This document shows positions 24,115 through 32,311 of a stretch of 64,000 bases of DNA, in pieces. The stretch spans positions 806,001 through 870,000 of the forward strand of contig JADJXK010000002.1 of assembly GCA_016710325.1 (NCBI GenBank), read 5' to 3'. The position numbers and the translations under genes were made by a program. The stretch's first letter is position 1; every line of letters begins with the position of its first letter. A model generated the notes under the pieces. That model was given only the letters and a program-made list of their open reading frames with translations. It did no database searches and was not told the origin of the DNA. The DNA comes from Candidatus Leptofilum proximum. GTDB taxonomy: Bacteria; Chloroflexota; Anaerolineae; Promineifilales; Promineifilaceae.

Positions 24115-26343
24115 ATGACCCGACTATCCCTGATATCGATCACCGACCTCCTGAACAGCCTGCCCAATGGCCAGTCGGCCAGCCAGGTGCGGCAGGCCTA
24201 CGAATTTGCCAACCAGATCCACAACGGCCGTCAACGCGACTCCGGCGAACTGTACATCGAACACGACCTGGCCGTTACTCAGACGATGAACCAGCTCGGT
24301 GTGGACACCCCCACCCTGGTGGCCAGCCTGCTGCACGACAGCCTGCTGCCCCACACCGGCCAGACCGTGGAAACACTGCGCAAAAAGTTTGGCGAAGAAG
24401 CCGCCTCCCTCATCGGCGGGCTGAACCACCTCTACGACTATGCCAGCGAAGCGCAGTACCAGCGCCACCGCGACCCCGAAGCCGACCGCCAGACGCTAGA
24501 GCAGGTGCGCCGCGCCGTCCTCTCCATCATCGAGGGCGACATTCGCGTCATTCTCATTCGCATGGCCGACTGCCTGCAAGATTTACGCAAAGCTGGCAAC
24601 CTGCCACCCGAGCAGCGTTTTATCATCGCCAATGAGGCCCGGCATATTTATGCACCGCTGGCCAACCGGCTGGGCATCTGGCAGCTCAAGTGGGAATTGG
24701 AAGATCTGGCCTTCCGCTACCTGCAGCCAGACAAGTACAAAGAGATTGCCAGCAAGCTGGCGGCCCGGCGGGCTGAGCGCATGGAGCAAATCGATGACGC
24801 CGTGCAGAAGCTGCAGCGGGCTATCCGGACAAACGGGCTGAAGGGCACCGTTTCCGGCCGTTCCAAGCATATCTACTCCATCTACCGCAAAATGGCGCGC
24901 AAGGGGCTTGATTTTGATCACATCTACGACATCCAGGCACTGCGCGTGATTTTAGAGCCCGAAGACAAAACCAGCTATGAGAAAAAATCGCTAAAGGAAA
25001 AAGAGGAACACGACCGGCACCTGTGTTACCAGGCGCTGGGGCTGGTACACAGTCTCTGGCAGCCCATCCCTCGTGAATTTGACGACTACATTGCTGCCCC
25101 CAAGGCCAATGGGTACCAATCGCTGCATACGGCCGTTATCGACACCAAAACAGGTGAAAACCTGGAAGTGCAAATTCGCACCCGCCGCATGCACGACGAG
25201 GCCGAAAAAGGGGTAGCCGCGCATTGGGCCTACAAGGAGGAAGGCGGCAAAATTGCCGGTTCCGTCCGCAAGCGCATCGATAACCTGCGCGAGCTGCTGG
25301 CCAGCCTGCAAGATGATTCACGCGAAGAAGAAGATGACGATCTGCTGGAAAACGAAATCATGGCGGAGCGCATCTACGTCTTCACCCCCAAAGGCGATGT
25401 CATCGACCTGCCTGCCGGTTCCACACCCATCGACTTTGCCTACGCCATCCACACCGAGGTGGGGCACCGCTGCCGGGGCGCGCGCGTCAACGGCAAGATG
25501 GTCAGCCTGGATTACGTGCTCAAATCGGGCGAACGGGTATCGATTCTCACCACCAACCGAGGCGGCCCCAGCCGCGACTGGATGAACGGCAGCCTGGGCT
25601 ACACTGGCAGCGCCCGCACCCGCAGTAAAATCCGCCAATGGTTCCGCAACCAGGAGCGAGAGCAGAACATCCTGCAGGGGCGCGAAGTGGTCGAGCGCGA
25701 GCTGCGCCGCCTGGGTCTGGCCGAGGTACACACCGTTTCGGACATTGCCAAAGCACTCAAGTTCGACGACGAAGAGCAGTTCCTGGCCAAAGTAGGCTTT
25801 GGTGACATTCAAAGCCGCCAGATCAGCGGCGCCATTGCCCTGATGGAGAAAAACCTGCACCCGGACGACGAATTACGGCCGTTGCTCCTGCAAACACCGC
25901 CCAAAAAACAGGGGCTCACCATCAATGGCGTTAGCGGGCTGCACACGCGCATGGCCAAATGCTGCCAGCCCATCCCGCCCGAGCCGATCACGGGTTTCAT
26001 CACCCGTGGCCAGGGTGTTACCATCCATCGCGCCGACTGCACCGAAGTGCAAAACACCACCGAGCCGGAGCGGCTGATTACTGTGGAGTGGGGCAATGAT
26101 TCGGCCGTTTATCCCATCCCCATTGTGCTCAAAGCCTACCGGCGGCCCAACATCATCGAGGAAATTGTGTCCATTTTGCGCGGGCAAAAAATTAACACGC
26201 CCAAGACTAAAACCACCTCCATCGGCAACGTCATGACCATTTCATTGGTGGTGGAAGTCAAAAGCCTGGAACAGCTAAACTGGCTGCTGCAAAAGCTGGA
26301 ATCTCTGCCAAACGTCATTGAGGCGCACCGGCAGCGCTGGTAA
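24115..26343 (+). CDS. RelA/SpoT-family (p)ppGpp synthetase with altered hydrolase site
   Basis: A 742-residue long RSH protein with HD, synthetase, TGS, zinc-finger/RIS (CCQPIPPEPITGFITRGQG) and ACT domains in order. The synthetase site looks intact (GRSKHIYSIYRKM, YDIQALRVI, GYQSLHTAV, EVQIRT). In the HD domain the His50 and HD (74-75) ligands remain, but the following ED pair of bifunctional enzymes is replaced (HDSLLPHT), and the LADRLHNM helix reads MADCLQDL (150-157), which loses the usual Asn. I infer a synthetase with weak or no hydrolase activity. Start chosen at the ATG after the leader hairpin; a TTG at 24043 would lie upstream of it. Confidence 0.92.
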   Translation: MTRLSLISITDLLNSLPNGQSASQVRQAYEFANQIHNGRQRDSGELYIEHDLAVTQTMNQLGVDTPTLVASLLHDSLLPHTGQTVETLRKKFGEEAASLIGGLNHLYDYASEAQYQRHRDPEADRQTLEQVRRAVLSIIEGDIRVILIRMADCLQDLRKAGNLPPEQRFIIANEARHIYAPLANRLGIWQLKWELEDLAFRYLQPDKYKEIASKLAARRAERMEQIDDAVQKLQRAIRTNGLKGTVSGRSKHIYSIYRKMARKGLDFDHIYDIQALRVILEPEDKTSYEKKSLKEKEEHDRHLCYQALGLVHSLWQPIPREFDDYIAAPKANGYQSLHTAVIDTKTGENLEVQIRTRRMHDEAEKGVAAHWAYKEEGGKIAGSVRKRIDNLRELLASLQDDSREEEDDDLLENEIMAERIYVFTPKGDVIDLPAGSTPIDFAYAIHTEVGHRCRGARVNGKMVSLDYVLKSGERVSILTTNRGGPSRDWMNGSLGYTGSARTRSKIRQWFRNQEREQNILQGREVVERELRRLGLAEVHTVSDIAKALKFDDEEQFLAKVGFGDIQSRQISGAIALMEKNLHPDDELRPLLLQTPPKKQGLTINGVSGLHTRMAKCCQPIPPEPITGFITRGQGVTIHRADCTEVQNTTEPERLITVEWGNDSAVYPIPIVLKAYRRPNIIEEIVSILRGQKINTPKTKTTSIGNVMTISLVVEVKSLEQLNWLLQKLESLPNVIEAHRQRW

Positions 26344-26640
26344 AAGTGGTGATCGGCGGCCGGTAATTGGGTTTGCTACTGGCGCATGTTACGCCGTGTA
26401 TTCCAGCGGGTGTTTTTGCGCGAGGAATTATGGGGCGGCAACCGGGAAACGTTTCACAAGCAGTTTTTCTCCAGGGAATCGTTATTCCTGTGGATTTACC
26501 ACACTCACGGCCGTCGACGAGATAAATACCGCCAGTACCGGCAAAACAATACCTACCCCCACCTCACCTGGATTCAGCACGCCACGCCGGTCGCAACCCG
26601 GCGCTGGCTCAAGCGGCTTACCCTTCCAGCAAACGCTTAA
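26344..26640 (+). pseudogene. Truncated P-loop kinase-like remnant
   Basis: An open frame that begins right after the rel stop reads WRMLRRVFQRVF, LREELWGGNRETFHKQFF and SLFLWIYHTHGRRRDKY, which matches the C-terminal half of small adenylate-kinase-like (FlaR/topology modulation type) P-loop proteins. The N-terminal P-loop is missing. An ATG at 26386 could allow translation, but the product would lack the active site. It is a relative of the full-length gene at 29937. Its end overlaps the convergent APH-like gene by 23 bp. Confidence 0.6.
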
Positions 26641-27577
26641 TGCGCTGCAAACACCAGTCGCGCCAGTCGTGGTCGCTTTTGCTGTAGGCTACGGCCGTTA
26701 ACGCCTTGATCATCTCAAACAAGCGCAAACGCTCTGGATGAATGGCCCCGCCATATCCCCGGCAAAATGTCTCCCAACCACCGGACAGCCCGCCTAAATC
26801 CCAGGACAGCAGCGCCAGGTCGTACTCCGGCAGCCAACCGCGTGCCAGCTCAAAATCGTAAATGGCCAGGAAGTAGACACGGCCGTTTTCCACCTCAAAG
26901 CGCAAGTTCCCTGCATGTAAATCGAAGTGAATGAAAGCAGGTTTTTCGTCCGGTGCAATGAGCGACAGGCGTTCGTGCAGCCAATTGTCTATCTTCTTTT
27001 CTTCATGGGCGGAAAAGATGCCCAGCTGCACACAGCGGGACAGCACGTGGCGTGTTTCTTGCGCGGTGTGGGCGTGGGCATCGTGCAGGTAAGGATTGGC
27101 CCAGGGACCCACCAAGGTGCCAAATTGCGTCAAGGGTATGCCGTGCAGCTGGCGCACCGCTCGTCCCGCCTCGGCAATGGCACCCAGCAAACCAGCCGTG
27201 GCTTCCGGCTGGCTGCGTTGGTAAGTGAGGGGCAGCGGCGGGATATCGGCGTCGGGCGGAATGAAGTCGGCCAGGTTCACCCCCGGCAGGTATCCCACCA
27301 ACATCAAGCCATCGTCGAATTCGGGCAGAGAGAGCAGCAGCGGCGGCACCGGCGCGGACGGGAGCTGTTGGTGGATGAGGGTAAGAGCGGCCGTTTCGTT
27401 GTCAAACCGCGAAGATTTTCGAGAAAACCGGAGGAATGCAGGCTGTGGTGGACCCTCTTCTGTCCACAAGAATACCCGGTTGGGATCGGCCGGGTCAAAG
27501 GTCAGGTCACGATATCCATTTGCCAGCACAGCTTCTTTCACTCTGCGAGGGTTCACCGCTATCGTTTCCACCTCCAC
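26618..27577 (-). CDS. Aminoglycoside phosphotransferase-family kinase
   Basis: A 319-residue APH/ChoK-like kinase. The catalytic loop is FIHFDLHAGNLRF (HxDxxxxN) and the metal site is YDFELARG, where DFE replaces the more usual DWE/DFG. The N-lobe has RFDNETAALTLIHQQLP and MLVGYLPGVNLADF, typical of the fructosamine kinase/APH fold. Many such proteins phosphorylate small metabolites rather than antibiotics; no evidence points to resistance. Coupled loosely with the small gene at 27595. Confidence 0.82.
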   Translation of the reverse strand: MEVETIAVNPRRVKEAVLANGYRDLTFDPADPNRVFLWTEEGPPQPAFLRFSRKSSRFDNETAALTLIHQQLPSAPVPPLLLSLPEFDDGLMLVGYLPGVNLADFIPPDADIPPLPLTYQRSQPEATAGLLGAIAEAGRAVRQLHGIPLTQFGTLVGPWANPYLHDAHAHTAQETRHVLSRCVQLGIFSAHEEKKIDNWLHERLSLIAPDEKPAFIHFDLHAGNLRFEVENGRVYFLAIYDFELARGWLPEYDLALLSWDLGGLSGGWETFCRGYGGAIHPERLRLFEMIKALTAVAYSKSDHDWRDWCLQRIKRLLEG

Positions 27578-27594
27578 TAGCCTGGAATGAGAGC

Positions 27595-27828
27595 CTACTG
27601 CACTGTTCCCATTTCATCCAGCTGGATCACCTCATCGCCTTCCGGCTTTTGCAGCGTGAGCCGCCACGTTTTCAGCTCAAAGCGAAACGGCTGCATCCAC
27701 TCCTCGGGGGTGTCGGCTTTGTAGACAAGATGGCCCCAAACGGCCGTCTCATCCCGCCCCCGCAAACGCAAGCTGGCTTCCTGCCAGCGGCAATAATAAA
27801 CCAAAGCTTTCACAAACCTACCTCTCAA
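27595..27828 (-). CDS. Small protein of unknown function
   Basis: A 77-residue protein (or about 72 from a GTG: VKALVYYCRWQEASLRLRG). It contains several Trp and a FRFELKTWRLTLQKPEGDEV strand-rich segment. It lies directly upstream of the APH-like gene on the same strand. No family recognised. Confidence 0.5.
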   Translation of the reverse strand: MRGRFVKALVYYCRWQEASLRLRGRDETAVWGHLVYKADTPEEWMQPFRFELKTWRLTLQKPEGDEVIQLDEMGTVQ

Positions 27829-27837
27829 AAGCGGAAC

Positions 27838-27911
27838 ACTGAGTCACACAGAGGAGACACAGAGTTACGCAGAGAAAAAGAAAATCTGTGCCATCTGTGA
27901 AATCTGTGGAC
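27838..27911. repeat. Palindromic tract of CACAGAG/CACAGAT units
   Basis: GTCACACAGAGGAGACACAG and GTTACGCAGAG are followed by inverted ATCTGTGCCATCTGTGAAAT copies. It sits between the ABC gene stop and the small gene at 27595. Confidence 0.75.
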
Positions 27912-27915
27912 TGTC

Positions 27916-29679
27916 CTATTCCTCAATCGCCTCATACTGCTCAAAGATGCGCCGATAGGCCACCGACGTGACCATCAGCTCATCATGGGTGCCCACAGCC
28001 TCCATGCGCCCCTTGCGCATCACCACCACCTTGTCTGCCCAGCGAATCTGCGACAGGCGGTGCGTGATCAGAATCGTTGTCTGGTTGGCCGCCGCCCGCA
28101 CAATCGCCTGCTGAATCTGGTCCTCCGTGGCGCTGTCCACCGCGCTGGTGGAATCATCCAGGATCAGGATATGCGGTTTGGTGAGGAACGCTCGCGCCAG
28201 GGCCAGCCGCTGGCGCTGCCCGCCAGACAGCGTCACCCCGCGCTCGCCAATCACCGTATCGTAGCCATCTTTGAAGTTCAAAATGAAGTTGTGCGCCTGG
28301 GCCGCTCTGGCGGCCGTTTCAATCATCTCATGTGTTGCGCCAGGGCAGCCAAAAGCGATGTTTTCGCCAATGGTGCGGGAGAACAAAAAGATGTCCTGCT
28401 CGATGATGGAGATTTGCCGCCGCAGCGCGGCAAGGTTCCAATGGCGCACATCCACGCCATCGACGAGGAGACGGCCGTTGGTCACATCATACGTTCGGTT
28501 AATCAGCTTGGCCAGCGTGCTCTTGCCCGAACCCGTCTGGCCCACAATCGCCACTGTCTGGCCCGGTTCAATGGCAAAATCGATGCCCTGCAGCACGTCC
28601 GCTTCGCTCACGTAGCCAAACGAGACGTTTTCAAAGCATACCGATCCTTTAATTTCCGCCTGGTGACCGGTCGCGTTTTCATCCAGCAGCGTCTCCGCAT
28701 TCATCAGCTCCAGGATACGCCGCGCCCCGGCCAGACCCAGCGACACCCGCGAATAGGCCAGCAGCGAGATAAATGTAGGGAAGCCAAACAAGGCCAGCAG
28801 CCCCATAAAACCCACCACGTCACCCACCGCAATCTGTCCCAACTGGAACAGGTACAGCGCGTGCATAAAGCCCAATCCCTGGGTGATGCCCAGCAGCAGC
28901 AGCGGCAAAAAGCGTGCCTCGATCCGTCCCTGCTCCACGGCCGCATCCCGGTAACTGGAAGCATTGTCGTTGAACAGGCCAATTTCCTGTGTTTCCTGGG
29001 CTGTGCTTTTGACCAGCTCAATCCCGTCGATAGCTTCGGCGAGACGGCCGTTCATACCGCCAAACGCCCGCCGCACCCGGTCCGCTACCCCTTGCAGCAC
29101 CCTCAGGTAGCGAATCACCGCCAAAATGTAGGTCACAATAAAAAACAGCGGCGCCGCTGCCAGCTGTGGATGGTACGTCGGGGCAATCAGCAGCGGCATG
29201 ATCATGAAGTTGGCCGAGCCAGCCACCAGGTTCACCCCCGGATTCATCATCAGGTTGACTTCGTGTACGTCATTGGTGGCCCGGGCCATGGTATCGCCCA
29301 CCGGCTGGAAGTCGTGAAAGGCGGTACTTTTGCCCAAGAGGCTGACGTACAGCTCTTCCCGCATATCGCGTTCCAGCCGCTCGCCCATCACCGCGCTGGA
29401 AAAGTTGCGCCCCAACTGTAACACCGCCCGCACCGTCTGGCTGACGATCACACCGAGAGCCATCAGCCCAATCGTACGCAAGTTCGGCGGTGACTCCAGC
29501 GCCGCGTCGAAGGCAATACCAATCAGCACCGGCACCACGGCCGCTAACGCCGCATTGCCAAAGGCGCCAACCAACATTCCGGCTATGAGCAATTTATGGT
29601 GTGATAAGTGAGAAAAAACCCAGCGAGCAGTGGTACTTTGGTCTGTGTGCTGTGATCTATTAACGTCAAATTCACTCAA
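27916..29679 (-). CDS. ABC exporter half-transporter (fused TMD-NBD)
   Basis: A 587-residue type IV ABC exporter: about six membrane helices in residues 25-320, then an NBD with Walker A GQTGSGKST, Q-loop, signature LSGGQRQRLALARA and H-loop ITHRLSQIRW. In Walker B the catalytic Glu is Asp (ILDDSTSAVD instead of the usual LDEATSALD). Such a change is typical of the degenerate half of heterodimeric exporters such as TM287/288 and BmrC/D. No second half is adjacent within the window, so the partner may be elsewhere. Substrate unknown. Confidence 0.92.
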   Translation of the reverse strand: MSEFDVNRSQHTDQSTTARWVFSHLSHHKLLIAGMLVGAFGNAALAAVVPVLIGIAFDAALESPPNLRTIGLMALGVIVSQTVRAVLQLGRNFSSAVMGERLERDMREELYVSLLGKSTAFHDFQPVGDTMARATNDVHEVNLMMNPGVNLVAGSANFMIMPLLIAPTYHPQLAAAPLFFIVTYILAVIRYLRVLQGVADRVRRAFGGMNGRLAEAIDGIELVKSTAQETQEIGLFNDNASSYRDAAVEQGRIEARFLPLLLLGITQGLGFMHALYLFQLGQIAVGDVVGFMGLLALFGFPTFISLLAYSRVSLGLAGARRILELMNAETLLDENATGHQAEIKGSVCFENVSFGYVSEADVLQGIDFAIEPGQTVAIVGQTGSGKSTLAKLINRTYDVTNGRLLVDGVDVRHWNLAALRRQISIIEQDIFLFSRTIGENIAFGCPGATHEMIETAARAAQAHNFILNFKDGYDTVIGERGVTLSGGQRQRLALARAFLTKPHILILDDSTSAVDSATEDQIQQAIVRAAANQTTILITHRLSQIRWADKVVVMRKGRMEAVGTHDELMVTSVAYRRIFEQYEAIEE

Positions 29680-29936
29680 AATCCGATCTCTTTGCTTTAG
29701 GATGACACCATCTTAGTCAAATTACAATGTTGTCTTCTATCATTTCATTTCACTGACGTTCAGACAACAAAGCTTGTTCATATACTGGTAGTTCTATGAG
29801 CATTCCAAATAGTTTAAGCAGTGACATTCGTTGGACGCAGCCATCGGCTCCCGTTTCAACCAAAACCCATTATCGCACAGCGCAAACGTTTAAGCATACT
29901 GGACATTTTAAAGGCCCGTGGGAGGGCTCAATCAAG

Positions 29937-30530
29937 ATGAAGCGCGTACTCATCATCGGCTCAAGTGGCTCTGGCAAATCAACGCTCGCACGCCAATTGG
30001 GAGCACAATTAGAACTACCCGTGGTCCACCTGGATCGCCACTACTGGCATCCTGGCTGGATCGGCACGCCAGAGACGGAATGGCAGCGCACCGTCGCCCG
30101 GCTGGTGCAGCGCGAAGAATGGATCATCGACGGCAATTACCGCAGCACGTTGGAAATACGTTTAGAAGCGGCCGATTCCGTCGTTTTTCTGGATCTACCC
30201 CCCTGGATTTGCGCCCTGCGTGCCATCAAGCGGCGCATCCAATACCATAACCGCCCCCGCCCGGACATCGCTGATGGCTGCAAGGAACCGTTGCTAGACC
30301 CGCAGCTCATCCAGTTTATCCGCCACGTACTCAGCTATCCTGACCGGGCCAAACCGTATGTCATGAACCAGCTCTCGGCCATTGCCAATGAAAAGCACGT
30401 AGTGCTCCTGCAATCCACCAAGGATGTGAACAATTTCCTCAGCGCCCCGCAAGATTACCCCTCGCTCAACCTGTTACGCAGTCGTCAACTCACCGTCAAA
30501 CCACAAATGGCCCAGCTGCACCTGGACTAA
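29937..30530 (+). CDS. Small P-loop kinase (FlaR/DNA topology modulation-like)
   Basis: A 197-residue protein. The P-loop is IIGSSGSGKSTLARQL at residues 6-21, followed by LPVVHLDRHYWHPGW and EEWIIDGNY, then FLDLPPWICALRAIKRRI, all typical of the adenylate-kinase-like FlaR group. The ATG at 29937 was chosen over an in-frame ATG at 29796 because the P-loop should lie near the N-terminus and a GGAGGG precedes it. A remnant of a relative is at 26344. The stop overlaps that of the convergent thpR gene. The gap 29680-29936 has no other gene. Confidence 0.8.
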   Translation: MKRVLIIGSSGSGKSTLARQLGAQLELPVVHLDRHYWHPGWIGTPETEWQRTVARLVQREEWIIDGNYRSTLEIRLEAADSVVFLDLPPWICALRAIKRRIQYHNRPRPDIADGCKEPLLDPQLIQFIRHVLSYPDRAKPYVMNQLSAIANEKHVVLLQSTKDVNNFLSAPQDYPSLNLLRSRQLTVKPQMAQLHLD

Positions 30531-31117
30531 TTCCCTCGTCCCAAATAAGCCACATGGCGCACGGTATAAACCGGGCCAGACGGCCGTAATTCACTCTGGA
30601 CCAGCTTAACGGCCGTCACCTCTATAGCCAACTCTGCCAGCGCCACCTGCCAGTTCAGCGCCTGCGCCCGGCTGACATCCTTCACCCGCCCCAGGGTGAT
30701 GTGCGGACTAAACGGCCGTTCCTCTCGCGGCCAGCCCAAAGCCACCACCCGGTCTTCCAGTTCAGCCTGCATTGCCTGCAAGGCGGCCAATTCACCCGCC
30801 AGGCCTGCCCACACTACACGCGGCCGTTTGCGGTTGGGGAACGCCCCCAGGCCGTTCTGGCGCAGGTGAAACGCAGGATGCTGCGCCGTGAGCCGGGTGA
30901 GCTGGTCTTGCAAGATGGGGAGTTGTGAGACGGCCGTGTCCCCCAAAAAGCGCAGCGTCAGGTGCAGCTGCTCCGGCTTTACCCAACGCACCGCTCCATC
31001 GGGCAGGCGCTGGCCCGTCTGGCCCCCCTGCCCAAGCAGGACAGCCGCAGACAGCAGCGCCCCTTTCACCACCTCCGGCAAATCAATCGCAATAAACAGT
31101 CGAATTTTCTGGTTCAT
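30527..31117 (-). CDS. thpR: RNA 2',3'-cyclic phosphodiesterase
   Basis: A 196-residue 2H phosphoesterase. Both His motifs are present, HLTLRFLG (about residue 52) and HITLGRV (about 140), in the usual spacing, and the N-terminus reads IRLFIAIDLPEVV as in LigT/ThpR. It hydrolyses 2',3'-cyclic phosphate ends in RNA (known of the family). Convergent with the P-loop kinase gene, with overlapping stop codons. Confidence 0.92.
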   Translation of the reverse strand: MNQKIRLFIAIDLPEVVKGALLSAAVLLGQGGQTGQRLPDGAVRWVKPEQLHLTLRFLGDTAVSQLPILQDQLTRLTAQHPAFHLRQNGLGAFPNRKRPRVVWAGLAGELAALQAMQAELEDRVVALGWPREERPFSPHITLGRVKDVSRAQALNWQVALAELAIEVTAVKLVQSELRPSGPVYTVRHVAYLGRGN

Positions 31118-31186
31118 GCGGTAATTTTACCCCCGGTCCAGATAGAAAATCACCAACTAACGCGGAAACAGGGGGACCAATTTTTT

Positions 31187-32215
31187 TTAACGCTCCGTTG
31201 GCAGCTGGGTCAACCGGGAGTGCACCCATTTTTCGGCCAGCCAGTCGGAGGTGAGGAGCGGGAGGGTGAAGGCGAGGATGATGGCCCAGCGGATAAGGGG
31301 ATTGGTGAGGGGGAGAACGGCCGTAAACAACATAAACAGCATACAAATGTTGTGTCCCATTAGCACAATGGCCATATCACGCATGGGGCTCTTTTTCCGG
31401 GTGATTTGCCACAACAGCACGTAACATTGAATCGATAAAATGCGGAGTATCAGCTCCAGCCACCACGGCAATTGTTCACTGCGAGACAGCGGGAATTTAT
31501 CAATTACTGGGAGAATGGATCCAAGCAAAATTAGGACAGTCTGCCAGAAAAAAGCGTAAAGGCGCAGGCGGATGGGGATAGTGAACTGGTCGGGTGGAAA
31601 CGGCCGTGCCCCCAACCAAATCGCCGTGGTACGCGCGCCAAAGGCATAATCATTGGCCAGATCGCGCAAGCTGCTGTTAATGCCGTTCACCAGCAAAATG
31701 TAAACGATGATAAATCCGGCCGCCATCCAGCTTTGCGGCGTGGGCTGTCCCACAACCAAGGCGCCAAACAGCAAAAAGGCCGCCCAGCTGGAGCCTTGCA
31801 CCAAATCCGTGAGCGGTGGCAGCGGGCTGCGCTTGCCGTACAGGTTGTATAGTGTCATCCCGCTCACGGCCCAGGCCAAACTCAGCAGCGACAGGCCATC
31901 GGCCCCTAACATCCACCACAAAAGCAGCAGAATGGGCAGCTGCACCGCCACCCAAACGCGCACCTGCCGCACCGTTACCCGGCCGCTCACCAGCGGGTAG
32001 TCCTGGCGGGAGGGCTGGGTTTTGTCGAGGGGCAAATCGACAAGGTCGTTGAGGAGGTAGGCAAAAAGGTGGTAGGCAACGGCCGTTGCCAACAATCCCG
32101 CCACCTGCCAGCCCGTCGCCAGGCCGTTTGCCGTGCCCGCGCCAATGAGGGGCAGAACGGCCGTATATCCCCAAATCGCCACATGCCCAAACCGGAACCA
32201 ATCGCGCCTCGTCAT
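31187..32215 (-). CDS. UbiA-family prenyltransferase
   Basis: A 342-residue membrane protein with about nine helices. The first Asp-rich motif is NDLVDLPLDKTQPSRQDYP, the second DLANDYAFGARTTA, both in cytoplasmic loops as in UbiA enzymes that join a prenyl diphosphate to an acceptor. Start taken at the ATG at 32215; on the minus strand a TATAAT lies seven bases before it, so the transcript may be leaderless. The acceptor cannot be told; no quinone or haem genes are near. Confidence 0.85.
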   Translation of the reverse strand: MTRRDWFRFGHVAIWGYTAVLPLIGAGTANGLATGWQVAGLLATAVAYHLFAYLLNDLVDLPLDKTQPSRQDYPLVSGRVTVRQVRVWVAVQLPILLLLWWMLGADGLSLLSLAWAVSGMTLYNLYGKRSPLPPLTDLVQGSSWAAFLLFGALVVGQPTPQSWMAAGFIIVYILLVNGINSSLRDLANDYAFGARTTAIWLGARPFPPDQFTIPIRLRLYAFFWQTVLILLGSILPVIDKFPLSRSEQLPWWLELILRILSIQCYVLLWQITRKKSPMRDMAIVLMGHNICMLFMLFTAVLPLTNPLIRWAIILAFTLPLLTSDWLAEKWVHSRLTQLPTER

Positions 32216-32233
32216 GCGCCAGATTATAGCAAC

Positions 32234-32266
32234 AAAAAAGCCCGCACTGGTATCCCAATGCGGACT
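32234..32266 (-). terminator. Rho-independent terminator of the M50 protease gene
   Basis: On the minus strand AGTCCGCATTGG pairs with CCAGTGCGGGCT (two wobble/mismatch positions) around GATA and is followed by TTTTTT. It separates the M50 gene from the UbiA-type gene downstream. Confidence 0.8.
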
Positions 32267-32267
32267 T

Positions 32268-32303
32268 GTCACGTTTTACCGATTACCGAAAACGGTTTAC
32301 CGC
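32268..32303. repeat. Short palindrome of ACCGATT/GGTTTACC units
   Basis: GTCACGTTTTACCGATTACC followed by GAAAACGGTTTACCGC. Same unit class as 10405 and 16366. Confidence 0.6.
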
Positions 32304-32311
32304 TTATCGTC

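Noticed and set aside
26618..27577. Antibiotic-resistance call for the APH-family kinase
   Set aside because: The fold is clear but the family is broad. There is no resistance context and nothing links it to a drug.
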